From assembly GCF_006149005.1 (NCBI RefSeq), contig NZ_VBSL01000002.1:62001-126000 (forward strand): 64,000 nt of DNA. Direction: 5' to 3'. How positions within the stretch are numbered: position 1 is the stretch's first letter; every line of letters starts with the position of its first letter. Below, in pieces: positions 23,400 through 33,900 of this stretch. This stretch comes from Larkinella sp. C7. GTDB taxonomy: Bacteria; Bacteroidota; Bacteroidia; Cytophagales; Spirosomataceae. A program made the position numbers and the translations under genes. The notes beneath the pieces are model-generated. The model did not search any database and was not told the origin of the DNA. It saw only the letters and a list, made by a program, of their open reading frames with translations.

Positions 23400-24863
23400 C
23401 TATTTGTCAACCCGTCCCGCCGGTCGCACGTTTTTCCCTTCCCGTTTTTGTAAATCATCCCCCAAATCCGTGCGGGCTTCGTCGGCTAATTTTTCCAGAA
23501 CCGCCACGATTTCGGGGTTTTGCTCACGCACATCATACCGCTCACTGGGGTCGCGCCGGAGGTCATACAGGGCGAGGGGAAATGCGTGGTCTTCGGTATT
23601 CGGCCCCGGCTGTCCACCTCTGCCCGGTGGAAACCCTTCATAGGTGCGCCCCGGATGCGCAAACACCAGTTTCCAATCTCCTTTCCGAACGGCTTCCAGG
23701 CTATTTTTCCGGTAATAATAGAAGAAATGATCCCGGGGCGTAACGGTTTCGTCGCCTTTTAACAACGCGACCATGTCGACGCCATCAATGGCTTTCTTCG
23801 GCAGGCGGGCACCACACAAGTTTGCAACCGTCGGCAGGATTTCCATCGTTGTCAACAGTTTGTTGCAAACCCGCCCCGCCGGTACCACACCCGGCCACCG
23901 AATGATACAGGGCACGCGGTGACCACCCTCGAACGACGTTCCTTTACCTTCCCGAAAACCGCCCGCCGACCCTGCATGGTCGCCGTAATTCAGCCAGGGG
24001 CCGTTGTCGCTGGTGAAAATGACGAGGGTATTTTTGTCCAGTCCCTGCTGTTTCAGTTCCTGCATAATCTGCCCCACCGACCAGTCCAGTTCCATCATCA
24101 CATCGCCCAGCAAACCAATGGCACTTTTGCCCTGAAACCGGCTGGAAGCCGCCAGTGGCACGTGCGGCAACGGGTGTGGCACATACAAAAAGAACGGTTC
24201 TTTCTTGTGTTTGCGAATAAAACCGACGGCCCGCTCCGTAATCGAGGGCGTCAGGTGGCTCGCATCGTCCAGCGTCCGGATTTCCTGACCGGGCGTGTTG
24301 CCTTCGATCAAATGCAAGGGCGGATAATTGGCCTTCGCCTGATTGGGATGGAGCGGCCACATGTCGTGCGAATACGGCACGCCGTAATACGCATCAAAAC
24401 CCTGTTGTTGCGGTAGAAACTTCGTCTGGCTCCCCAAATGCCACTTCCCGAAAATACCGGTCGCGTAGCCTTTTTCTTTCAGCAACTCCGCAATCGTTTC
24501 TTCTTCAGGATTAAGCCCAACCGGGGAATTGGGTCCGAAAGCTCCGGAAATGCCGAGCCGGTTGGGATAACAGCCCGTCAGCAAAGCCGCCCGCGAGGCA
24601 CTGCAAACCGCCTGAGCCGCCAGAAAACTCGTAAACCGGGTTCCCTCTGCTGCCATCCGGTCGAGATTGGGCGTCGTGTAGCCCGACGCGCCGTAGCAGG
24701 ACAAGTCCCCGTAGCCCAGATCGTCGATAAAAAACAAAACGACATTGGGCTTTGTCGGCGCCGGTGGACTAACCCAGCCGCTGAGGGTGGGTAGCAGTCC
24801 GGCGAGAAGAAGCAATGAAAAGATAAGGAACAGGATTTTCTGCGGTTTGGGATTTGGAGTCAT
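23400..24863 (-). CDS. Exported type I sulfatase
   Basis: A 487-aa arylsulfatase-like protein with an N-terminal hydrophobic signal (residues 10-27). The metal motif F-F-I-D-D-L-G-Y-G-D is at 44-53. The formylglycine site C-S-A-S-R is at 87-91 (Cys87 modified by FGE), followed by A-A-L-L-T-G. G-K-W-H-L-G is near 140 and a F-T-S-D-N-G metal-binding motif near 285. It hydrolyses sulfate esters, most likely on a glycan, in the periplasm. It is the last gene of the minus-strand carbohydrate operon, 6 nt after the MFS gene, which suggests that the operon's substrate is sulfated. The exact sulfatase subfamily and linkage cannot be read by eye. Confidence 0.93.
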   Translation of the reverse strand: MTPNPKPQKILFLIFSLLLLAGLLPTLSGWVSPPAPTKPNVVLFFIDDLGYGDLSCYGASGYTTPNLDRMAAEGTRFTSFLAAQAVCSASRAALLTGCYPNRLGISGAFGPNSPVGLNPEEETIAELLKEKGYATGIFGKWHLGSQTKFLPQQQGFDAYYGVPYSHDMWPLHPNQAKANYPPLHLIEGNTPGQEIRTLDDASHLTPSITERAVGFIRKHKKEPFFLYVPHPLPHVPLAASSRFQGKSAIGLLGDVMMELDWSVGQIMQELKQQGLDKNTLVIFTSDNGPWLNYGDHAGSAGGFREGKGTSFEGGHRVPCIIRWPGVVPAGRVCNKLLTTMEILPTVANLCGARLPKKAIDGVDMVALLKGDETVTPRDHFFYYYRKNSLEAVRKGDWKLVFAHPGRTYEGFPPGRGGQPGPNTEDHAFPLALYDLRRDPSERYDVREQNPEIVAVLEKLADEARTDLGDDLQKREGKNVRPAGRVDK

Positions 24864-24869
24864 TCGGAA

Positions 24870-26174
24870 TCAGGTCAATTGATTTAGTTCGACCAATTTA
24901 GACTTTCTGGTTAAGAAATGGATAATCGTCCAGACAATTAAATAAGTAAATCCGCAAATGGTAAACAGAATATTGTACCCCGCCGACAGATTACCGGCGG
25001 CTTTGTAAGTGTCTAGTAAATCCCCCACGAGCATCGGAAAAAAGATTCCGCCAACCGCCCCGGCCATTCCGCCAATACCGACCACCGAGCTAACGGCCTG
25101 CTTGGGAAAAAGATCGGAAGCCATCGTGAAGATGTTCGTGGCCCAGGCCTGATGCACCGCCACCGCCAGACTGATCAGCGCGACGACCATCCAGACGTTG
25201 GTGGCAAACTGCGCCAGAATGATCGAGATTTCCAGAATGGCAAAAATTAACAGGGCGGTTTTGCGGGCTTTCAAAGTCGGCCAGCCAGCTTTAATGAGCC
25301 ACGACGAAAAATAGCCTCCGCCAATGCTGCCCACGGTCGTGGCGGTATAAATAATCATTAACTCCGGGCTTATCTTTTTTAAATCCAGGTTGTAGGTGGA
25401 TGAAAAATAGGAAGGGAGCCAGAATAAAAAAAACCAGAAAATGGGGTCGATCAGGGCTTTTCCGGTGATGAACGCCCAGGTTTGGGGCAACGTAAACAGC
25501 TTGAACCACTGGATCGAAACCTGGCTGTCGGCTTTGTTTTCGCCCTTTTCCTGCCCATTCGTAATCAGCAAAAACTCTTCCGGAGTCAGGCGTTTTTGCC
25601 GGGAAGGAATGTCGTAAAAGAGCAACCAGAAAATCAGCCAGACAAAGCCCAGACCGCCGGTAATCCAGAATACTTCCTGCCAGCCGTACGCACTCAATAT
25701 CCAGGGCACCAGCACCAACGCCAGCACGACGCCGACGCTGGTTCCTGAATTGAAAATACCGGTAGCAAGTCCGCGTTCTTTTTTGGGAAACCACTCGGCC
25801 ACGGTTTTGACAGCCGCCGGAAAATTGCCAGCCTCCCCGAGTCCGAGCCCAATCCGCGCCAGACCAAACCCCACGGCCCCACGGGCCACGGCGTGGAGCA
25901 TCCCGGCCACGCTCCAGAAAACGATGGTGATCGTATAACCGAGTTTGGTACCGGTTTTGTCGATCAGCCAGCCCGAAAGCCCCAGCCCAATGGCGTAGGC
26001 GGCCGTAAACGCCATCACAATCCGGGCATAATCCGTTTCCGTCCAGTTGAATTCAGTTTCGAGAATGGGTTTCAACAAGCCAATTATCTGGCGATCGAGG
26101 TAATTGATGGTCGTCGCTAAAAACACCAGCGCGACAACAATCCAGCGGTAATTTTTAATTTGAACGGTCGACAC
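24870..26174 (-). CDS. MFS transporter, ACS-like (hexuronate/galactonate type)
   Basis: A 434-aa protein with twelve hydrophobic segments. The N-terminal N-Y-L-D-R-Q motif (residues 24-29) is typical of ACS-family anion:cation symporters such as ExuT and DgoT, as is G-E-A-G-N-F-P-A-A near 112. It should move a sugar acid with protons across the inner membrane. The start is GTG at 26174. It lies 38 nt after the KDPGal aldolase gene. Since both dehydratases of this operon carry Tat-like leaders, the imported compound could be 2-keto-3-deoxy-galactonate or galactonate itself; the sequence does not decide. Confidence 0.9.
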   Translation of the reverse strand: MSTVQIKNYRWIVVALVFLATTINYLDRQIIGLLKPILETEFNWTETDYARIVMAFTAAYAIGLGLSGWLIDKTGTKLGYTITIVFWSVAGMLHAVARGAVGFGLARIGLGLGEAGNFPAAVKTVAEWFPKKERGLATGIFNSGTSVGVVLALVLVPWILSAYGWQEVFWITGGLGFVWLIFWLLFYDIPSRQKRLTPEEFLLITNGQEKGENKADSQVSIQWFKLFTLPQTWAFITGKALIDPIFWFFLFWLPSYFSSTYNLDLKKISPELMIIYTATTVGSIGGGYFSSWLIKAGWPTLKARKTALLIFAILEISIILAQFATNVWMVVALISLAVAVHQAWATNIFTMASDLFPKQAVSSVVGIGGMAGAVGGIFFPMLVGDLLDTYKAAGNLSAGYNILFTICGFTYLIVWTIIHFLTRKSKLVELNQLT

Positions 26175-26212
26175 GCGGGTTAGGGTCTTGGGTGAATAGT
26201 CAGTAGGAAAGG

Positions 26213-26860
26213 TCAGGTGGAACTCGCTGTGAGTTGGTTGACAAACTGCATGAAATGTTGCTGTAAACCGTCCCAGTTTTTTTGTTGAATCAATTTAGTA
26301 TCAAAGATTTGTCCGCCAATACCCAGTCCATCGGCCCCGGCTTTCAGAAAGTCAGTCATGTTGGCGAGACTCACCCCGCCGGTCGGCACCAGCTTGATCT
26401 GATTCAACGGACCTTTGACCTCTTTCAGGTATGAATAACCGAGCGAGGCCGCGGGAAAAACCTTGACCATGCTGGCCCCCAGCGACCAGGCTTTGTAAAT
26501 TTCGGAGGGTGTAAACGCGCCCGGAAAGATAGGGATGTTCCGTGCCACGCACGTCCGGATCACGTTCTCGTTGATAATGGGTGTTACGATAAACTGTGCC
26601 CCAGCCGCCAGCGCCCGCTCCAGTTCCGGTTCTGTGCAAACCGTTCCGGCACCGATATTCAGCCCGGCCTGTTCCTGCGCAACGGCATACCGGATCAGGT
26701 CTTCGGCACCGGCGGTATTCATCGTTATTTCAATGGTGGTGAGACCGGCGTTCCGGTAAATCGGCAGGATTTGAATCACGTCCTCTACCGCCAGATTTCT
26801 GACAATCCCAATGATGGGGGCTTTTTTGAATAAATCCCACGAAAAAAGTGTATGACGCAT
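26213..26860 (-). CDS. dgoA: 2-dehydro-3-deoxy-(6-phospho)galactonate/gluconate aldolase
   Basis: A 215-aa class I aldolase of the KDPG/KHG family. The Schiff-base Lys133 is in M-V-K-V-F-P-A, the catalytic Glu44 in T-I-E-I-T-M-N, and the phosphate-binding V-P-T-G-G-V is near 160. It cleaves 2-keto-3-deoxy-6-phosphogalactonate (or gluconate) to pyruvate and glyceraldehyde-3-phosphate. The family alone cannot separate KDPG from KDPGal specificity; the neighbouring DgoK-like kinase (11 nt upstream) and galactonate-dehydratase-like gene favour the galactonate pathway. Confidence 0.9.
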   Translation of the reverse strand: MRHTLFSWDLFKKAPIIGIVRNLAVEDVIQILPIYRNAGLTTIEITMNTAGAEDLIRYAVAQEQAGLNIGAGTVCTEPELERALAAGAQFIVTPIINENVIRTCVARNIPIFPGAFTPSEIYKAWSLGASMVKVFPAASLGYSYLKEVKGPLNQIKLVPTGGVSLANMTDFLKAGADGLGIGGQIFDTKLIQQKNWDGLQQHFMQFVNQLTASST

Positions 26861-26871
26861 TCGATGACGGC

Positions 26872-27870
26872 TTAGACGTTTAGGTTCTGGTTCTGAAACA
26901 GAATAACCTGCCCGATGATGGCGGCTTTGTCAATCCGTTCGGCCGCTATGGTGGTCGTTCGTCCGGCTAAGTTCAGGTCTTCGATGGCCTGTTTATAAAA
27001 GGGAAACAGGTTGGTTCCACTGCATAAAACCAGTTGCCAATTTTCCTTTTCCTGAAGCGGTTTGAGTTCGGCACCAATCAATAGTCCGCTCAGGTAAAAC
27101 GCATTTTGCTGCTTCGTCAAATTCCCGAACAACTGATTGGTTCTGACCGTAAACAGTCGGTTCAACAAGGGCGAACCGCCCTCCGAAAGACCGGCTTTGA
27201 AAGCCGCCAGATGACTCTCCGAAAAATCATTGAAACCACTGACATCCACGGAATCTTTTAAAATACTGGTGGAAGCCATCAGATTAAAAACCTCACCGGT
27301 CATGTACGTTTCAAAATTCAGCAGTTGCCCTCCCTGCACATACATATGCTTGGAGTGTGTGCCCGGAAAGATGAATATGGCTTCGTTAGGGCGGTTTCCT
27401 TCCCGGTCGAGGAGGGCGGTTAAGCCAATCAACTGCGTTTCTTCCCCCCGCATCACGTCCTCCTGGCTCTTCACGCCGGAAATCAAAATCAGCTCGTGTG
27501 GAAACGCTTCGGTCGCATCGAAGTGGCGAAAACTGGCCTGACTGCCATCCATCGCGAAGGGCAAAGACGCATACGGGATTTCGTCCATTCCTATGGAGGA
27601 AGAAGCCATACCCGAAACCGCAACGGGCACCTGATCCAGTTTAATCCCGGCGTTGCTGGCCAGTAAGTCAATCTGTTTTAGCAGCGCATCCCGAAAGAAC
27701 TGTTCCTTTCCAATGCCGGCCCGCTCCCCAATCGCTTTCCAGTTCGTGTAAATACTGGCGATACCCTGCTGCGAAGTAACTTCTTCGATCAATCGATAAT
27801 CGGACCGGTTAATGAGTCGCAATCGAAAAAAAGAAGTACCCCAGTCACAACACAATAAATAAGTACTCAT
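26872..27870 (-). CDS. dgoK: 2-dehydro-3-deoxygalactonokinase
   Basis: A 332-aa protein matching the DgoK family. The N-terminal nucleotide loop C-D-W-G-T-S-F-F-R-L-R is at 8-18; G-T-H-S-K-H near 170 is a DgoK hallmark. It phosphorylates 2-keto-3-deoxy-galactonate at C6 in the cytosol. It lies 11 nt before the aldolase gene, so kinase and aldolase are probably translated from one message. DgoK is diagnostic for the De Ley-Doudoroff galactonate route. Confidence 0.93.
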   Translation of the reverse strand: MSTYLLCCDWGTSFFRLRLINRSDYRLIEEVTSQQGIASIYTNWKAIGERAGIGKEQFFRDALLKQIDLLASNAGIKLDQVPVAVSGMASSSIGMDEIPYASLPFAMDGSQASFRHFDATEAFPHELILISGVKSQEDVMRGEETQLIGLTALLDREGNRPNEAIFIFPGTHSKHMYVQGGQLLNFETYMTGEVFNLMASTSILKDSVDVSGFNDFSESHLAAFKAGLSEGGSPLLNRLFTVRTNQLFGNLTKQQNAFYLSGLLIGAELKPLQEKENWQLVLCSGTNLFPFYKQAIEDLNLAGRTTTIAAERIDKAAIIGQVILFQNQNLNV

Positions 27871-27979
27871 TCAATAATCTGTTGGTTAAGATGAAGTTCT
27901 TCGTGTGATTTTTAACGAAACAATACAATTTATGAGTGATTTGAATCCGGTTTCAAAAAACCCGAATGGACAAGCTGGC

Positions 27980-29215
27980 CTACCAATCGACGACGGAGCC
28001 GTCCAGCGCATTGTAGGTTTCCGGGTTTTTCCAGTCGTGGCCAATTTTGTCTTTGAGCTGAGCCTCATCGAGTTCGACGCCCAGACCCGGTCCTGACGGA
28101 ATCAAAACCGTTCCGTCTTTTTCCAGTTTAAACGGTTTTTTCAGATAGCCCTCGCCCAGCGATACCTGCTCCTGCACCAGAAAATTGGGGACGCTCGCGG
28201 CCAAATGCAAGCCGACCGCCAGCGAAATGGGTCCCATTGGGTTGTGCGGAGCAATCGGCACGTAGTAGGCTTCGGCCATTCCGGCAATGATCCGCCCTTC
28301 CGTAATCCCGCCCGCGTGGCAAAGATCCGGCTGGATGATGCTGGCGGCTCCTTTTTCCAGAATCTCGCGGAATCCCCATTTCGTAAAAATCCGTTCGCCG
28401 GTGGCAATCGGCAAATGGGTTCCGCGCGCGATGTCCACCATCGTATCCACGTTCTGCGCCTGACAGGGTTCTTCGATAAACATTGGCTGATACGGTTCCA
28501 GCCCCTTAATCAGCACCTTGGCCAGTTGGGGCGAAATGGCGCCGTGAAAGTCGATGGCAATGTCCATTTCCGGCCCACCGGCTTCCCGTAGCGAGGCAAA
28601 ATTATCGATTGCGTACTTCACAAACTGAGGATTCTCGACAATATTAGCCGGATTTTTCTTGGCAATCCCGGTTTTGATCACCGTGTAGCCTTCTGCCTTT
28701 CGTTTTTTCATGTCCTCGGCATTGCTCGCCCGGCCATATATCCGGACGCGGTCGCGGGTGGGTCCGCCGAACAACTCATAAACCGGTACGTTCAGCAGCT
28801 TGCCTTTGATGTCCCACAAGGCGTGATCGATCCCGCTCAGGGCGCTCGTCAAAATGGGACCACCCCGGTAAAAAGCGTGTCGGTAAATGGCTTGCCAGTG
28901 GTGAATAATGTGCCGGGGGTCTTTACCAATCAGATACGGCTCGACTTCCTTGATGGCGGTTTGGATCGTCAGCGCCCGGCCTTCCAGCAGCGGTTCGCCC
29001 AACCCCACCACGCCCACGTCGGTGTGTATTTTCAGGAAAATCCAGCGGGGTTTCACCAGGAATGTTTCCAGTTTGGTGATTTTCACTTTGCCATAATCCC
29101 GGAACTGGCCGGGGCTGGAGGCATAGGATGACTGGGGCAAGGCCGTGATCGCGGTGCCCGCTACGCCCAGAACCGACTGGATGGCGGTGCGTCGGGAAAT
29201 ACTCGATTTCTTCAT
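27980..29215 (-). CDS. Exported galactonate dehydratase-like enolase-superfamily enzyme
   Basis: A 411-aa mandelate racemase/muconate lactonizing family member. The start is ATG 29215, giving an N-terminus with S-R-R-T-A-I (residues 7-12) and a hydrophobic segment to ~25 that resembles a Tat signal. Acid-sugar dehydratase residues are visible: D222-F-H224, E248, E274 in T-G-E-R, and H324 in P-H-N-P-M-G-P. This pattern matches E. coli DgoD, which removes water from D-galactonate to give 2-keto-3-deoxygalactonate. The E. coli enzyme is cytosolic; the leader here suggests export. The gene ends 109 nt before dgoK, and a hairpin lies between it and susD. Confidence 0.88.
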   Translation of the reverse strand: MKKSSISRRTAIQSVLGVAGTAITALPQSSYASSPGQFRDYGKVKITKLETFLVKPRWIFLKIHTDVGVVGLGEPLLEGRALTIQTAIKEVEPYLIGKDPRHIIHHWQAIYRHAFYRGGPILTSALSGIDHALWDIKGKLLNVPVYELFGGPTRDRVRIYGRASNAEDMKKRKAEGYTVIKTGIAKKNPANIVENPQFVKYAIDNFASLREAGGPEMDIAIDFHGAISPQLAKVLIKGLEPYQPMFIEEPCQAQNVDTMVDIARGTHLPIATGERIFTKWGFREILEKGAASIIQPDLCHAGGITEGRIIAGMAEAYYVPIAPHNPMGPISLAVGLHLAASVPNFLVQEQVSLGEGYLKKPFKLEKDGTVLIPSGPGLGVELDEAQLKDKIGHDWKNPETYNALDGSVVDW

Positions 29216-29245
29216 TTTCAGGAATAAGGGAAGGTAGTAGATGCT

Positions 29246-29320
29246 ACACAGAGTTGATCGGAGTACATCAGAGTTTATCAGAGGCAAAAGAGAAAAATAA
29301 ACCTCTGATAAACTCTGTGT
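29246..29320. repeat. Intergenic hairpin with 10-nt units (family C)
   Basis: The left arm is ACACA followed by three 10-mers (GAGTTGATCG, GAGTACATCA, GAGTTTATCA) and GAGG (29246-29284). The right arm (29302-29320) is the complement of ACACA plus one GAGTTTATCA unit plus GAGG. The arms therefore differ by exactly two units. On the minus strand it starts 7 nt after the susD stop, inside the operon, where it could protect or attenuate the message. Confidence 0.85.
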
Positions 29321-29326
29321 AATAAC

Positions 29327-30874
29327 TCATTTCTTATCCCACCAAACCCGCGTGCTCAAGGTGTTTGGCCCTTGCCGGGCGATGGCGGCATTGACATTTT
29401 GCTGGTTGACAATGGTTTCACTGTCGGGGTACGGCATCCGGCGAATGAAGTCCTCGGTTATTTCAGAAGCCGGATAGGGGTTTTTGGATAAAGTCGGAAA
29501 GCCGCTTCGGCGGAAATTGGCAAACAATTCGGGGCCGTTCAGGAACGATGACACCCAGTATTGGGTATTGATTAACTCCAGCGCCTTGGCCGTATCGAAG
29601 GGATGAGCCGCCAGATACGCCTGTATGGCATCTTCCTTGATGGCGGCTGTGGCGTCGTACGCAGCCATCTGCTCCATGTTCGCCCGAATGCCTTTGGCGT
29701 AAAAATCGCCCGCATTCCCCGTTACCCAGCCGCGCACGGCGGCCTCTGCCAGCAGCAGTTGCGTCTGCGAGTGCGTGACGTGAAATTCCGGCGCGTCCAG
29801 TTTCAACACCGTGTTCAGGTTGACCTGCGTAAAATCCCAGAGGCTGGCAACGCCGTATTGCGCCAGCACCGCCGGGGTCGAAACCGTCACGTTGTCGTAA
29901 CCCATCGGCATGCCGATCTGCACTTTCGGATCGGTCGAAGCCCGGGAAGCCACCTGCTCCGGGCCACCTTTCGCGCCCACATACCGGACGGCAATCGAAC
30001 CCAATCGCGGGTCGTTGTTGGACTTGAGGTAATTCACAAACGGTGCGGTCAGGTAAAAATTGGTTTTTTCACGGGCCTGCAAGTGGTTGGCAATCCAGTT
30101 GTTATACAAAGCTGTGTGCCGCATCACCGAGTTATCGTCGTTGGACTGCATCACCCCACCGGCTACGGCTTTGGTCACGTAGGTTTTGGCGGTCGTCGGG
30201 TCCACTTTGGTCAGGCGCATGGCCGCCCGCAACATCAGCGAATAGCCGAGTTTCTTCCATTTGGCCACGTTGCCGCCGTATAAAATGTCGGTGGTTTCAA
30301 TGGCTTTCGTCGCATCCAGGGCCGCCGAGGCTTCGTCCAGTTCTTTCAGGATGTCCTTGTAAATCACTTCCTGCGAGTCGTATTTCGGCGAGGTAATTTC
30401 GCTGATGTACCCCTTGGCCGCTTCGGTATACGGAATGTCGCCGTAGGTGTCGGTCAAAATCATAAAGGCATACGCCTTCCAGATCCGGGCCGAGTGGTAC
30501 AGATTGGTTCGGTTGGCATCTTCTTTTGTTTTCTCCACGACATCGACAATCTGTTTCAGCACGTTCCGGTAGAAATTCTGCCAGACCAGGGGCGTGTTGC
30601 TCACGTTGTTCTGGTTGTAGTTCGCCCCGGCCAGCGAGCTGCCGTAGGGCGTGATGATCTGTTGCACAATGCCGAATTCGTAACACAGCATTTGCAGCGT
30701 GCCGAAACCGTCGAGGTAAGTCGCGTCGATGATGGCTTTGTTCATCACGAACGACGGCGCCAGCGTCGTGGGATCGACTTTGTTGGTGTTGATTTCGTCG
30801 AATTGATCGTCGCAACCGGTGAGCAGACTGAACGTTGTCAGCAAGCCCAGAATGAAGGTAAATTTCGTTTTCAT
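29327..30874 (-). CDS. SusD/RagB-family glycan-binding lipoprotein
   Basis: A 515-aa predicted lipoprotein with lipobox L-T-G-C (Cys21) followed by D-D-Q-F-D-E-I-N-T-N. The overall pattern, with helical TPR-like parts and a C-terminal F-R-R-S-G-F-P region, matches the SusD-like_2 subgroup of RagB/SusD proteins. These sit on the lid of the SusC transporter and hold the incoming oligosaccharide at the cell surface. It follows susC by 26 nt, the standard order. The substrate cannot be predicted from the protein, but the operon suggests a galactose-containing and possibly sulfated glycan. Confidence 0.93.
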   Translation of the reverse strand: MKTKFTFILGLLTTFSLLTGCDDQFDEINTNKVDPTTLAPSFVMNKAIIDATYLDGFGTLQMLCYEFGIVQQIITPYGSSLAGANYNQNNVSNTPLVWQNFYRNVLKQIVDVVEKTKEDANRTNLYHSARIWKAYAFMILTDTYGDIPYTEAAKGYISEITSPKYDSQEVIYKDILKELDEASAALDATKAIETTDILYGGNVAKWKKLGYSLMLRAAMRLTKVDPTTAKTYVTKAVAGGVMQSNDDNSVMRHTALYNNWIANHLQAREKTNFYLTAPFVNYLKSNNDPRLGSIAVRYVGAKGGPEQVASRASTDPKVQIGMPMGYDNVTVSTPAVLAQYGVASLWDFTQVNLNTVLKLDAPEFHVTHSQTQLLLAEAAVRGWVTGNAGDFYAKGIRANMEQMAAYDATAAIKEDAIQAYLAAHPFDTAKALELINTQYWVSSFLNGPELFANFRRSGFPTLSKNPYPASEITEDFIRRMPYPDSETIVNQQNVNAAIARQGPNTLSTRVWWDKK

Positions 30875-30900
30875 GGTATCTTTCAGGATCGTTCAACGGA

Positions 30901-33900
30901 TTAAAACTTGATGTTCAGGTTGAAACCCATGCTGCGGGTTGGGGGCAGACTCGGCCAGAAATCCAGACCGGTCGCATTATCCGAAGCGTTGTTTACCATC
31001 TCCGGGTCCATGTTTTCGGTCCATTTTTTCAAAACCGCCACGTTGTTGGCAACCGCACTCAGGCGAATGCCCTTGATGAAAAATTTCTGCGGCAATAGTT
31101 TCGTAAAATCGTAGCCCAGCGTAAGCTGACGGAGTTTCCAGAAACCGGCGTTGTAGATAAAATCCTCGTAAATCCCGAGCACGTTGGGCGTTTCGTAGAA
31201 CGGCTGAACGGCGGAGCGCGTCGTGTTCACTTCGCCATCCGGGTTCACGCCTTTGCCAATCACATAGCCTTCGGCCCGGCCATCGAGCGTCTTTTTGTGC
31301 AGACCGTGGCGGAGGTAATTCATGTTCTGACCGCCGATCATTTTGTGACCTAATTTGAAATCGATCAGGGCGGAAAGCGTTATTCCCCTGTAATTGAAGG
31401 TATTGGTAATACCGCCAAAATATTTCGGCAAGGCATTTCCAACGTTCACCGGCGTGTTGTTGCGCAATGGCCGCCCGCTCCCTTTGTCGAACACCTGCCG
31501 TCCCTGCGCATCGCGGAGGTAGTTGAAGGTGAACAACTGCCCAATGGGTTTGCCCACCACCTGCCGGAGCGTGCTGCCCCCCGAACCGCCGACGGTGATC
31601 ATGGTATCGGCTACACCCAACCCCAGCGTCAGCACTTCGGACGTGTTGTAGGCAAAATTGGCGCTCACATCCCAGCGGAATGCGGAAGTATTGATCGGCG
31701 TGCCGGTCAGCAACACCTCGATCCCTTTGTTCATGCTTTTCCCGACGTTGATCAGTTTGTTGGTATAAGATGACGCATCCGAAACCTGCGTCGCCAGAAT
31801 CTGATCTTCGGTTATTTTCCGGTAATAGGTAAAATCAAGGCCCAATCGGTTGTTGAAGAACTTCAGTTCAATACCGCCTTCCGCTTCTGAAACCCGCAGC
31901 GGGCGCAGGTTGCGGTTGGGCACCGACGACGCGTTGATGCCCCCCACCGGAACCAGTTGGCCGGAAGGCGTCGGGAAGTTGTTGTTGTTGACGGCATAAA
32001 ACAGCGCGTTGGAATACGGACTTACATTGTCGTCACCGACCTGCGCATAGGCTGCCCGGATCTTCCCAAACGTCAGCCAGGTGGGCAGGTTGGTAAAGGC
32101 TTGCGAAAACACGAAACTACCGGTCACTGAGGGATACAGGATGCTGCGGTTTTCGGGCGAAAGCGTTGAAAACCAGTCATTCCGCGCGGTGGCATTCAAA
32201 AACAGATACTCCTTGTAGGAGATGGTCGCAGCCGCATACAGTGAATTAATTTTCCGCTCCGACAAACTGTACAGGGGGTTTTTCACCCGCCCATTCATCA
32301 CGGTATACAAACCGGGCTGCACAAAATCCTGCACTGCCACGCTGTTGTAGTCCATGCGCACAAACCGCTGGTTGCCACCGAGGGTTACATCGACGCCAAT
32401 GTTCCCGAATGTGTGGTTTCCGCCCAGAATGAAGTCATAATTTCGTTCCACAAACTTGCGCACATCCTGCGTATACGACCCGTTGACATACCCCGCCGGG
32501 GCTTTGGCAATGGGCGCGTAGCCGTTCGGAATGTTGTAATCCTGGTTCCGGGTATACAAATCCTGCGCCAGCCGTCCCTGCAAATACAGCCACTTCGTAA
32601 ACTGGTATTTCAACGCAACGTTGCCAAAAAGCCGGTCGCGCTTGATGTTTTCAAAATGGTAATTCACTGAATAATAGGGATTGTTCCGCACCAGAAACCG
32701 CGAAAACACGAATTCATCGCCATTGGGCAGCACCTGGTTGTTTCTGAGGGCTTCGAACGGCATCGAATTGGCCAGGGTCATGACCACCGTGGGCGTGGCA
32801 AAATCCTGGGTGTTGAGCTGCGTCGGGTTGCGGTTGTATTCGTTGGAATAGTTGATGTTCCCGCTGGCAACCAGGTTTTTGTTGATGTTCTGCGAAAAAC
32901 CCAGGTTGATGGTTTTCCGGTTAAAATCCGAATTGGGCGTAATGGCCTTGTTGTCCGTGTTGGCAAACGAAAGGCTGAAACCGCCATTTTCGGTGTTGTT
33001 GGAAACCGTCAGGGTGTTCGTAAAATTGGTTCCGATGTTGTAGAATTGCCGAACGCGATTGCGCACCGGTTCATACGGGTACACTTCGCCGTCGAACAGC
33101 ACCTGCGTCATGCCCGGCTGGAATTTTTCCCCGAAACTCCAGACACCCGACGTCGGGTTGGGTGTTGTGGGCCGAATACCGCCTTCGCCCTGGCCGTATT
33201 CATACTGAAAATCCGTGAAATCCAGGGGTGTGTCGGTCGTAAAATTGGTGTTGTATTCCACGCCGAAGCCCTTGCCAGCCCCCCGGCTTTTGGTTGTGAT
33301 CATCACCACGCCATCCTTCGCCCGCGACCCGTACAGGGCGGCTGCTGTGGCACCCTTCAAAACCGTCATCGTCTCGATGTCGTCGGGGTTGATACTCGAA
33401 AGACCGTCGCCCCCATCCGAACTGTTGGCCGAGCGGTTGCCGAAGTTCCCGCCGAGGGCGTAGTTGGAGTTGTCGACCGGAACGCCGTTGATCACAATCA
33501 GCGGGTTGTTCTGTCCACTGAACGACGACTGGCCCCGAATCCGGATTTTGGAACTGCCGCCCGGCCCGGTCGACATGGTCGAGATGTTGACCCCCGCCAT
33601 TTTGCCCTGCAAACCGGTCATCAGGTTGGGGCTGCGGTTGGTCGAAATCTGGTCGGCGTTGACCGTGGCGGTGGCATAACCCAGCGTTTTCGCTTCCCGT
33701 TTGATCCCGAGGGCCGTCACGACGACTTCATTCAGATTTTTGGTATCCTCCACCAGTTGCACGTTGATCACCGAACGGCCGTTGACCGCAACGGTTTGGG
33801 TAATGTAGCTGATGTACGAAAAGACCAGCGAAGCATCGGAGGGCGCGTTGATGGCGAAGTTGCCGTCGGCATCGGCCACCGTGCCCACGGTGGTGCCGCT

